Source: Clostridiales bacterium UBA6981
Lineage (GTDB): Bacteria; Bacillota; Clostridia; Oscillospirales; Oscillospiraceae
NCBI GenBank assembly: GCA_002450075.1
Contig: DJYJ01000047.1
Location: 1 to 29,464, forward strand
Direction of reading: 5' to 3'
Length of the DNA: 29,464 nucleotides
Shown here: piece after piece, positions 6,595 to 12,837 of the stretch
Layout of the letters: each line of letters begins with the position of its first letter
Numbering within the stretch: the first letter of the stretch is position 1
The notes under the pieces: generated by a model
Seen by the model: only the letters and a program-made list of their open reading frames with translations
Told to the model about the DNA's origin: nothing
The model's database searches: none
Made by a program: the position numbers and the translations under genes

Positions 6595-7806
6595 ATGCAA
6601 CGCAAGCAGGATAATTCCCTTCCCTTCTCCTATCGCGCGATCGCTCTCGCGCTCTTCGCGCTGTGTCTGCTGCTGCTCCTGTGGGTCGCCGGGCACGTCC
6701 ATCCCGATTTTGCCACGGCCTCCTCGCCCACGCAGGGCGCGCCCGGCACGGCCGCCGCCAGCGCCTCCGGCACGTCCCGCACAGCCGAGGCGGATCTCTC
6801 CGGCCGCTTTGAGCAGTTCGTCAACAACGACGTCCACGCCCACGCGCTGGAGGATCTCACCTATATCGAGCGGCACTATTCGATCCCCGAGAGCGCGCTG
6901 ATCGCGCCGAAGCCCGATCCCGCCTGCTTCGGCGAGACGGACGATCCCGCGGTCGTGCAGGCCGTGGTCGAGTCGGCTGCCGCGCTGCTCGGCGGCCAAT
7001 CCCTGGCCTGGAATCCGGACATCGCCTTCATGCCCGGCAGCACGATCAAGTACTACTGCGACGACACGATCCTCGCGATCGCGTGGAAGGAGGCGCTCGG
7101 CAACTCCGCGGTCTCCTTCGGCGAGATCAAGGTGGCCGACGGCTCCCAGATCCGCCGCTATATCGCCAACAACAGCTACGGCTCGGACGTGCAGCTCTAT
7201 GCCTCGGACATGGCGCGCGACGTCAACGCCGTCATCGCCCTCAACGGCGACTTCTACGCCTTCCGCAAGATCGGCATCACCGTCCACGCCCGCCAGCTTT
7301 ACCGCAACGCGGGCAAGACGCTGGACACCTGCTTTGTTACGGCAGGCGGCGATCTTGTCTTCTCGCATCGGGGCGAGCTGGACTCCGACGAGTCCGTGCG
7401 CCGCTTCATCGAGGAAAACGACGTGGTCTTTTCGCTCTCCTTCGGGCCGATCCTGGTGGAAAACGGCGAGCTGAAGAGCGCCGAGAGCTACGGCAGTTAC
7501 CCCATCGGCGAGATCAACAACATCTATTCCCGCTCCGGCATCGGGCAGCTGGGCAAGCTGCACTATCTCATCGCCACGCTCGGTGAGCAGGGGCCCTACA
7601 ACACCCGCGCCCAGCTATACACCTTTGCTTCCTATATGGCCGCGAAGGGCTGCGAGAGCGCCTATGCGCTCGACGGCGGCCAGACCGCCACGATGATCTT
7701 CAATGGCACGACCTTCAACCGGGTCGACTGGGACAGCGAGCGGACCATGAGCGACATCGTCTACTTTGCCACGGCAAAGGACAGCGGAGAGGGGGCGACG
7801 CCATGA
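6595..7806 (+). CDS. Phosphodiester glycosidase (NAGPA-domain) family, membrane-anchored
   Basis: This 403-residue protein has one N-terminal membrane helix (about residues 14-33), a Ser/Ala/Thr-rich linker and then an extracellular NAGPA-type domain from about residue 150. Family landmarks are ALNGDFY (215-221), FGPILVENG (283-291), an RSGIGQ motif (about 313-318) and LDGGQTATM (359-367). This family cleaves N-acetylglucosamine-1-phosphodiester-type bonds. Bacterial members are often annotated as exopolysaccharide-related and are thought to trim phosphodiester-linked sugars of surface glycopolymers. A strong ribosome site (GGGAGGAAGAGG) precedes the start. The stop overlaps the Lgt-like gene by 4 nt (ATGA), so it is part of the envelope cluster. 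The exact substrate is unknown. Confidence 0.85.
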   Translation: MQRKQDNSLPFSYRAIALALFALCLLLLLWVAGHVHPDFATASSPTQGAPGTAAASASGTSRTAEADLSGRFEQFVNNDVHAHALEDLTYIERHYSIPESALIAPKPDPACFGETDDPAVVQAVVESAAALLGGQSLAWNPDIAFMPGSTIKYYCDDTILAIAWKEALGNSAVSFGEIKVADGSQIRRYIANNSYGSDVQLYASDMARDVNAVIALNGDFYAFRKIGITVHARQLYRNAGKTLDTCFVTAGGDLVFSHRGELDSDESVRRFIEENDVVFSLSFGPILVENGELKSAESYGSYPIGEINNIYSRSGIGQLGKLHYLIATLGEQGPYNTRAQLYTFASYMAAKGCESAYALDGGQTATMIFNGTTFNRVDWDSERTMSDIVYFATAKDSGEGATP

Positions 7807-8816
7807 ACAGCGCCATCCTTGTCATCGGCTCGATGAGCCTGTATAAAAGCGCGCTCGTCATCGCGCTCGGCGCGGCGGCCTGCTTTGCGCTCTTTTACGC
7901 GCTGTACATCTCGCACGGCGGCTTCGGCGCGGCGGCCTGGCTGTTCACAGCGGCCGATATTGTGCTGAGCGTGCTCTTCTGCCGCTTTCTGCACTATTAC
8001 TGCCACGTCGAGCAGTACGGCTCGTTCTTCAAGGCGATGGGGAACTATTCCTCCGGCGGCTATGTGCTCGCCGGCGTCGTGCCGGCCGCGCTGGCGGCGG
8101 CGTACCTGGTCAAGCTCGCCGGACTGACGCAGAATCCCGCCCGGCTGCTGGACTGCTTTGCGCCAGGTGCGGTGTTGGCCGTGGCCTTTATCCGGCTCAG
8201 CGCCCTGTTCAACAGCACCTGCCGCGGCAAGATCACCGTGCGCACGCCCTTTTTCCAGCACCTGCCGCTCGCCTCACCGGTAACGGCGTCCTCGGGCGCG
8301 GTCGAATACCGCTTTGCCACCTTCTTCGTGGAATTTTTGCTGCTTGGCATCATGTTCTTCCTGGCGCTGCGCTTTTTCTTCAAGCGCCGCCGCAAGCCGA
8401 TGAAGGCCGGGCAGAAGCGCGACGGCAACACCGCGCTCTATGCGATGCTGCTCGTCGCCGCGGTGGAGATGATCCTCGACTCCACGCGCTATGACTCGAG
8501 CTTTTTCCCCTTCAACGGCTTTATCAGCGTCGGCCAGATCGGCGCGGCGGTGTGCGTGCTCTCCGCGCTTATCACGTGGTCGGTGCGCTCGGTGCGCGCC
8601 AACGGAAGGACGGCCTTCCACTGGGCGGTCTGGATCGGGTGGTTTCTCGCGCTCGCCGTCTCGGGCGTCAGCGAGTATTTCGTCCAGCGCCACGGCGACT
8701 GGTACTTTGGCTGCTATACCGTGATGGCCGTGGGCTGCTTCTTCATGGCCTGGCTGCCGGTGCAGATGTACAAGAGCATCTGCGCGAAGAAGAAGAGGCA
8801 GAGGGGCGAGGCATGA
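7803..8816 (+). CDS. Divergent Lgt-like (prolipoprotein diacylglyceryl transferase fold) membrane protein
   Basis: This 337-residue protein has about eight hydrophobic helices. Residues about 80-142 line up with the Lgt core: NYSSGGYVLAG where Lgt has the HGG-GG loop, then LLDCFAPGA and IRLSALFNSTCRGK where Lgt has its D-P and G-R-x-G-N-F-x-N-x-E-x-x-G signature. The Arg (R131) and second Asn (N137) are kept. The catalytic-loop His is Ser and the signature Glu is Cys, so ordinary prolipoprotein transfer is doubtful. It sits between the phosphodiester glycosidase and the lyxose isomerase with 4-nt overlaps on both sides. A related lipid transfer, or a non-catalytic membrane partner, are possible roles. 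The Lgt relationship is by motif pattern only. Confidence 0.65.
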   Translation: MNSAILVIGSMSLYKSALVIALGAAACFALFYALYISHGGFGAAAWLFTAADIVLSVLFCRFLHYYCHVEQYGSFFKAMGNYSSGGYVLAGVVPAALAAAYLVKLAGLTQNPARLLDCFAPGAVLAVAFIRLSALFNSTCRGKITVRTPFFQHLPLASPVTASSGAVEYRFATFFVEFLLLGIMFFLALRFFFKRRRKPMKAGQKRDGNTALYAMLLVAAVEMILDSTRYDSSFFPFNGFISVGQIGAAVCVLSALITWSVRSVRANGRTAFHWAVWIGWFLALAVSGVSEYFVQRHGDWYFGCYTVMAVGCFFMAWLPVQMYKSICAKKKRQRGEA

Positions 8817-9499
8817 AGCGTTCGGAGATCAACCGCGCGCTGCGCGAAATGGAGGAATTCTGCCGCCGCGAGCGCTGTTATCTCCCGCCGTTTTGCTCCT
8901 TTACGCCGGAGGAGTGGCGGAAAAAGGGGCATGAATACGACGAGGTGCGCGACTGCGCGCTGGGCTGGGACATCACGGACTACGGTCTCGGCGATTTCGA
9001 GCGCGTCGGCTTTTCGCTCATCACGATCCGCAACGGCTGCCGCGAGAGAAGCGGGGAGTACCCCAAGGTCTATGCCGAAAAGCTGTTGTACCTGCGCGAG
9101 GGGCAGTATTCGCCCAACCATTTCCACTGGGTCAAGACCGAGGACATCATCAACCGCGGCGGCGGCAACGTGCTGATCCGCGTGTACAGCGCGTTGCCGG
9201 ACGAGGAGATCGACCGGGAGAGCGACGTGACCGTCCGCTGCGACGGGCGGCGCTTCACCGTCCCCGCCGGGACGCAGATCCGCCTCCGTCCCGGGGAGAG
9301 CATTTCCATCCCCCGGCGGCTCTACCACGATTTTACCGTGGAGGTGGGCACGGGCGCGGTGCTGCTCGGCGAGGTCAGCGAGTGTAACGACGATAAGCGC
9401 GACAACCGCTTCAACCCGCCCGTCGGTCGCTTCCCGGCCATCGAGGAGGACGAGCCGCCCTACCGCCTGCTGTGCGGCGAATACCCGAAAGCCGAATAA
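8813..9499 (+). CDS. D-lyxose ketol-isomerase-type cupin enzyme
   Basis: This 228-residue soluble cupin starts MKRSEINRAL. The conserved LPPFCSFTPEEW and LGWDITDYGLGDF segments and the total length match the larger D-lyxose isomerases (Z5688-like, EC 5.3.1.15), which interconvert D-lyxose with D-xylulose and often D-mannose with D-fructose. Likely metal ligands are H103 and H105 in NHFHW, E110 and H172 in LYHDF. The ATG at 8813 overlaps the Lgt-like stop by 4 nt. It is the last gene of the cluster and is followed by a damaged terminator-like sequence. A sugar isomerase at the end of an envelope operon suggests sugar supply for, or salvage from, a surface polymer, but the link is inferred. Confidence 0.87.
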   Translation: MKRSEINRALREMEEFCRRERCYLPPFCSFTPEEWRKKGHEYDEVRDCALGWDITDYGLGDFERVGFSLITIRNGCRERSGEYPKVYAEKLLYLREGQYSPNHFHWVKTEDIINRGGGNVLIRVYSALPDEEIDRESDVTVRCDGRRFTVPAGTQIRLRPGESISIPRRLYHDFTVEVGTGAVLLGEVSECNDDKRDNRFNPPVGRFPAIEEDEPPYRLLCGEYPKAE

Positions 9500-9502
9500 A
9501 AA

Positions 9503-9529
9503 CGAACCCCGGGCCGAAAGACCAGGGCG
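9503..9529 (+). repeat. Left half of a terminator-like sequence, copy of the 10391-10420 hairpin arm
   Basis: Right after the lyxose isomerase stop, 9504-9523 matches 10392-10411 at 19 of 20 positions (the GAACCCCGGG arm, GAAA loop and start of the return arm). Here the return arm is broken (ACCAGGGCG in place of ACCCGGGGTT), so no stable hairpin forms. It may mark where the intervening ORF was inserted. Confidence 0.7.
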
Positions 9530-9544
9530 TGACGGAGGCGCTCT

Positions 9545-10213
9545 ATGAAGCTATCGATTGTCGGCGTCAGCAAGCAACTGAATACCGCGTTTGCATGGGA
9601 TGAGAAGCAAGATGTCCTGTATCTTCTTCCCCGCAGCTTCCTTGTCTGCTCATCTCCGCTGTGGGAGATTTTGTTTCTTTTTGCTGTCGGCTTTCTGGAG
9701 ATTTTTCTTGCCGTCTTTGCTTTTTCCCGGGGGATCAGCGGACTGATCACTTTTACGGCGATCGTCTTGATTTCGGCGGGAGAATATGGTCTGCACCGCC
9801 TTTTGGAAAAGCAGAAATGTCGCCGCGCGAAAACGGGGCTTCGGCTGAAGCCTGACCAGATGAGTCTGGATCAGCTTCGCGACGTAAAGACAAGTGTCAA
9901 CACCTGCTCGTACTATCGAGTTACAAATCTTTATCGGCTTGTCGGCTTATTGCCTTTGTCTGCATTTGCCCTGATCTACGCCATCGTTCTCCTGGTTCGA
10001 GTCAATCCCGTCTGGACGGCGCTTCTTGTATTCGCTGTCGTTTGTCTGCAGCTCGGCTTATATGGAATCTATCATAATCGGTGTGAAGCTGCCTGGCTCC
10101 GATGTTCCGTTCATCTGAACGAGCTGTTTTTGAAGAAAAACCGGGAGTATCGGGATTCTGTGATTGAAAAAGAGGTGGAAGAGAAGTACGGATTTCTTGA
10201 TCCATACCTCTGA
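9545..10213 (+). CDS. Hypothetical four-helix membrane protein, atypical composition
   Basis: This 222-residue protein is not recognised. It has two hydrophobic helices at about residues 40-57 and 60-83, a soluble middle (about 88-128), a second helix pair at about 131-150 and 155-173, and a charged C-terminal tail ending VEEKYGFLDPYL. The layout is two helical hairpins with N- and C-termini probably cytoplasmic. GGAGG lies 5 nt before the ATG. Its DNA is clearly less GC-rich than the flanking genes, and it uses AT-ending codons such as CTT, ATT and AAA far more often. It lies between two copies of a terminator-derived sequence, so recent acquisition is likely. No catalytic motif is visible. 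Confidence 0.7.
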   Translation: MKLSIVGVSKQLNTAFAWDEKQDVLYLLPRSFLVCSSPLWEILFLFAVGFLEIFLAVFAFSRGISGLITFTAIVLISAGEYGLHRLLEKQKCRRAKTGLRLKPDQMSLDQLRDVKTSVNTCSYYRVTNLYRLVGLLPLSAFALIYAIVLLVRVNPVWTALLVFAVVCLQLGLYGIYHNRCEAAWLRCSVHLNELFLKKNREYRDSVIEKEVEEKYGFLDPYL

Positions 10214-10282
10214 GCTATTTGCTCTTTGTCTCCCCGGAAACCGCAAGCAAAAGGCCCGGGGCGGATTTCAAAAAACATACGT

Positions 10283-10371
10283 TGTCATCCTGAGCGCAGC
10301 GAAGGATCTTTCACGCCGTGGTTTTGCCTCGATGAAAAAGATCCTTCGTCACTCCGTTCCTCAGGATGACA
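10283..10371. repeat. Palindromic intergenic repeat element (GTCATCCTGAG family)
   Basis: The terminal arms TGTCATCCTGAG (10283-10294) and CTCAGGATGACA (10360-10371) pair over 12 bp. Inner arms CGAAGGATCTT (10300-10310) and AAGATCCTTCG (10338-10348) pair over 11 bp. The whole would fold as a long imperfect hairpin. Sequences with this opening are widespread as dispersed intergenic repeats in many bacterial genomes; that is from general knowledge and was not searched here. It has no coding capacity and resembles a MITE/REP-like element. Confidence 0.85.
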
Positions 10372-10390
10372 CTTTTCTTCTTTCAGCAAA

Positions 10391-10420
10391 TGAACCCCGG
10401 GTCGAAAGACCCGGGGTTCA
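10391..10420. terminator. 13-bp GC hairpin with GAAA loop between convergent genes
   Basis: A perfect stem (10391-10403 with 10408-10420) is closed by a GAAA tetraloop. It lies between the plus-strand membrane protein and the minus-strand DUF1934 gene. U-tracts are short on both sides, but position and stability fit a terminator. Confidence 0.75.
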
Positions 10421-10446
10421 TCGTCTCAAAACAACATTCTAAAATT

Positions 10447-10866
10447 TCATTGCTCGCGCACGTTCAGGCAGAAGCGGTTGCGCTCGACGACCGCGTGCTC
10501 GACGTCGAGCACATAGTCGATCTCCACGCTGCCGCCCTTTGCGCCGATGTCGTGGCGGATGCGCTGGGTGGACATGCCGAGCGTTGCCATGCCATAGGGC
10601 GTCTCATACTGGAAGCTGTTCTTCTCGCCGCGGCGGAAGACCATGCGGCTGGTGATGCTGCCCGTGCGGTCGACGATGACCTCGTCGGGGCGGATCTCCA
10701 CGCTCGTGCGCGTGCCGGGCAGGCCGGTGACCTCGCTTTCCATATAGCTGAGATACCCCGTGCCGTCCTCATAGCTGTACTTGCCGTCGGTCGTAAAGTC
10801 GATGCGGTCGGGCTCGCTGTCCTCGAGACGGTGGATGCTGTTGATGCTGATCACGACGTCCTTCAT
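10447..10866 (-). CDS. DUF1934 (YwiB-like) beta-barrel protein
   Basis: This 139-residue soluble protein has the alternating beta-strand pattern of the DUF1934 family, a lipocalin-like barrel typified by Bacillus YwiB: MKDVVISINSIHRLE at the start, then KYSYEDGTGYLSYMESEVTG, the strands around MVFRRGEKNSFQYETPYG, and the closing GGSVEIDYVLDVE strand. The biological role of the family is not established. The start codon follows the murI stop by 3 nt, with GGAGG in the murI end at proper distance, so the two genes are co-transcribed. A GC hairpin follows the stop. Confidence 0.9.
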   Translation of the reverse strand: MKDVVISINSIHRLEDSEPDRIDFTTDGKYSYEDGTGYLSYMESEVTGLPGTRTSVEIRPDEVIVDRTGSITSRMVFRRGEKNSFQYETPYGMATLGMSTQRIRHDIGAKGGSVEIDYVLDVEHAVVERNRFCLNVREQ

Positions 10867-10869
10867 CTC

Positions 10870-11670
10870 TCACACCTCCATGGCCGGGACGTGGCACACC
10901 GCGCTCCGCGGCGGGCGGCCGAGGAAGATCGACGCGTGCGCGGTAAATTCCTCCGCGCTGCCGGAGGTGAAGAAGCGCTCCTCTCCCGCCGTGCCGCAGA
11001 GGTCGTTTTCGCGGAGATAGTCCGCGAGCTCGTGCGCCGCGCAGTCGGCCGCGCCGATGAGCAGCACGCCGTCGCCGAGACAGTCGCGGATGGCCTGCTC
11101 GATGAGGCCGTAGTGCGTGCAGCCCAGGATCAGCGAGCCGGCGCCGCGCGCGCGGATCGGCGCGAGATATTCCGCCACGGCCGCGCGCAGCTCGGCGTTG
11201 TCGGCGTCGTACTTCCCGCTTTCGATCAGCGGGACGAAGGCCGGGCAGGCAACCGGGACGACCTCGATGCCGGGGCAGGCCGCCTCAAGCGAGCGCTGAA
11301 AGCCGCCGCTGCGGATCGAGGCGGCGGTCGCGATCACGCCGACGGGCTTTTCGGCGTGCCTGGCTGCCTCGCGCACGGTGGCGGAGATCACGTTGAAGCT
11401 GCGGGTCTCATAGCCCTCCAGCACGTCCGGCGCGGTGGACGACACGGTGCCGCAGGCGGCAAGGATGGCCTTCACGCCCTTTGAGGCGACAAAGTCCAGA
11501 TCCTGCCGCGCCATGCGCCGCAGCTCCTCCGCGGGGCGGGGGCCGTAGGGCATGCGCGCCGTGTCGGCAAAATATACGATATTTTCATGCGGCAGCTCCT
11601 TTTGCAGCGCACGGAGGGCCGTCAGCCCGCCGAGGCCGGAATCGAAGATGCCGATCGGTCTTGTATCCAT
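10870..11670 (-). CDS. murI: Glutamate racemase
   Basis: This 266-residue enzyme converts L- to D-glutamate for peptidoglycan precursors in the cytosol. The N-terminal GIFDSGLGGLTALRAL motif carries the Asp/Ser pair (D10, S11). The two catalytic cysteines are C73 (AACGTVSS) and C184 (LILGCTHYG), with the usual T-H after the second. The first Cys motif reads CGT, not the common CNT, so the Asn that normally follows the nucleophile is Gly. Length is normal for the family. It has its own promoter in the divergent region and is followed by DUF1934 three bases later. Confidence 0.95.
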   Translation of the reverse strand: MDTRPIGIFDSGLGGLTALRALQKELPHENIVYFADTARMPYGPRPAEELRRMARQDLDFVASKGVKAILAACGTVSSTAPDVLEGYETRSFNVISATVREAARHAEKPVGVIATAASIRSGGFQRSLEAACPGIEVVPVACPAFVPLIESGKYDADNAELRAAVAEYLAPIRARGAGSLILGCTHYGLIEQAIRDCLGDGVLLIGAADCAAHELADYLRENDLCGTAGEERFFTSGSAEEFTAHASIFLGRPPRSAVCHVPAMEV

Positions 11671-11699
11671 ATGGTTCTCCCAATCAAAGCTGTTTTAAT

Positions 11700-11728
11700 A
11701 ATATAGCGCATTACGGTCTTTATGACAA
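11700..11728 (-). promoter_or_regulatory. murI promoter
   Basis: Minus-strand TTGTCA (11728-11723), a 17-nt spacer and TATATT (11705-11700), 30 nt before the murI start codon. Confidence 0.75.
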
Positions 11729-11766
11729 GCAGTTTTTTCGTCGTGACTGCCGAGTGGAAAATTTGC

Positions 11767-11794
11767 TTGTACTTTGCTATAATAAGTATATAAT
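11767..11794 (+). promoter_or_regulatory. Promoter of the small protein-greA transcript
   Basis: TTGTAC (11767-11772), a 16-nt spacer and TATAAT (11789-11794). A second TATAAT at 11778-11783 could serve an overlapping promoter with a poor -35. Confidence 0.65.
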
Positions 11795-11822
11795 AAGCAA
11801 AGCACCCAAAGGAGGGATGACC

Positions 11823-12230
11823 GTGAACATTGAACTGACCGACAAGGAATTCCGTCGGCTTTTGGATATGGTGTACATCGGCAACTGGATTTTGAACTCC
11901 GGCCGCGGCAACGACCGGTTCGAGGATTATGACCTGCTGCAGGAAAAGCTGTTTGCGCTCTGCGCGCGCAACGGCATGCGCAGCCTCTCCCAGAACTGGC
12001 AGGGGCACGTCTTCCCCTCGAAGGCCTATACCGAGGGCGGCATCCACGAGGCGATCGCCGACTATGAGGACGCGGTGTTCTTCGACATTCTGGCCGAGGA
12101 GCTGGCGCGGCGCGATCTCGGGCTGGAGGAGAGCGAGCCGGAGGATTATACCGAGCTGCAAAGCCGCATGGACGAATATCTCGACGAATTTGATAAAAAC
12201 GGGCTCGGCGCCGTGAGCGTCGATCTGTAA
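11823..12230 (+). CDS. Conserved-looking small acidic protein, function unknown
   Basis: This 135-residue soluble, acidic, mainly helical protein starts MNIELTDKEFRRLLDMVYIG and ends in an EDYTELQSRMDEYLDEFDKNG helix. No known motif was recognised. The GTG at 11823 is chosen because GGAGG (11811-11815) then lies 7 nt upstream. The in-frame ATG at 11817 would leave only 1 nt. It is 12 nt ahead of the GreA-family gene and shares its promoter, so a role tied to transcription is conceivable but unsupported. Codon use resembles its neighbours. Confidence 0.8.
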   Translation: MNIELTDKEFRRLLDMVYIGNWILNSGRGNDRFEDYDLLQEKLFALCARNGMRSLSQNWQGHVFPSKAYTEGGIHEAIADYEDAVFFDILAEELARRDLGLEESEPEDYTELQSRMDEYLDEFDKNGLGAVSVDL

Positions 12231-12242
12231 AAAGGAGCAGAC

Positions 12243-12746
12243 ATGCACGACGATCTGACACGTGAGGACATCAAAAAAATGCAGGAGGAGCTGGACTATC
12301 GCCGGCTCAAGCTGCATCCGGAGATATTGGAGGAGGTCAAGCGCACCCGCGCCTTCGGCGACCTGAGCGAAAATTACGAATACAAGGCCGCCAAGCAGGC
12401 CCAGCGCGAGAACATGAGCCGCATGCGCTATCTTGAGGGCATGATCAAGTCCGCCCATGTGATCTCCGACCGCTCCGGCGCGGACGAGGTGGGGCTGTTC
12501 GACCTGGTGGAGATCTATATGCCCGAGGATGACGAGACCGACGTGGTCCGCGTCGTGACGACCGTGCGCTGCGACCCGCGCAAGGGACTGATCAGCAAGG
12601 AGTCGCCCTTCGGCCAGCAGGTGCTGGGCAAGCGCGTGGGCGACCGCTTCACCGTTCAGGTGAACGAGACTTACAGCTATGAGGCTGTGATCCGCTCCAT
12701 CACCAAGGACAGCGACGACGGCTCGGTCCCACTCCTGGGATATTAG
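12243..12746 (+). CDS. greA: GreA/GreB-family transcript cleavage factor
   Basis: This 167-residue factor has an N-terminal antiparallel coiled coil (about residues 1-75). Its tip carries FGDLSENYEYKAAK, including the acidic pair D40 and E43 that rescues backtracked RNA polymerase by stimulating RNA cleavage. The C-terminal half is the FKBP-like globular domain (VDLVEIY-type strand near residue 86, then SKESPFGQQVLGKRVGD and a closing beta-strand). It is slightly longer than typical GreA, with an acidic loop (PEDDETDVV) in the globular domain. A good ribosome site (AAAGGAG) precedes the ATG. It could be a second, paralogous Gre factor. Confidence 0.9.
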   Translation: MHDDLTREDIKKMQEELDYRRLKLHPEILEEVKRTRAFGDLSENYEYKAAKQAQRENMSRMRYLEGMIKSAHVISDRSGADEVGLFDLVEIYMPEDDETDVVRVVTTVRCDPRKGLISKESPFGQQVLGKRVGDRFTVQVNETYSYEAVIRSITKDSDDGSVPLLGY

Positions 12747-12773
12747 TTCCTGGAGGACGGGAGAACGTTTTTG

Positions 12774-12801
12774 CTAGAAACTAGAAACTAGAAACCAGAA
12801 A
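12774..12801. repeat. Heptanucleotide tandem repeat (CTAGAAA)x4
   Basis: Three perfect CTAGAAA units (12774-12794) are followed by a one-mismatch copy CCAGAAA (12795-12801) and a partial CTA. It lies in the gap between the greA-like gene and the terminator. Replication slippage could change the copy number. Confidence 0.85.
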
Positions 12802-12808
12802 CTAAAAT

Positions 12809-12835
12809 GGGAGCACCGACAGGCACTCCCGTTTC
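12809..12835. terminator. Terminator between convergent greA-like and galT genes
   Basis: GGGAG and CTCCC pair around a small internal loop and a CC/GG pair with loop GACA. A U-rich run follows on the plus strand (GTTTCTCTT), and a similar one on the minus strand (ATTTTAGTTTCT). Confidence 0.65.
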
Positions 12836-12837
12836 TC

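Noticed and set aside
4759..7563. 934-codon open frame on the minus strand
   Set aside because: It is antisense to the serine hydrolase and phosphodiester glycosidase genes, has low-complexity Arg/Gly/Ala/Val-rich composition and no motif. It is a by-product of high GC content.
10283..10371. tRNA-like or small RNA gene in the palindromic element
   Set aside because: There is no cloverleaf, anticodon arm or CCA-type end. The symmetry fits a dispersed repeat better.
10366..11484. 372-codon open frame on the plus strand
   Set aside because: It runs antisense through DUF1934 and murI and starts inside the terminator region; its composition is typical of a shadow frame.
12774..12801. CRISPR-like short repeats
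   Set aside because: The units are 7 bp with no spacers, so this is a simple tandem repeat.
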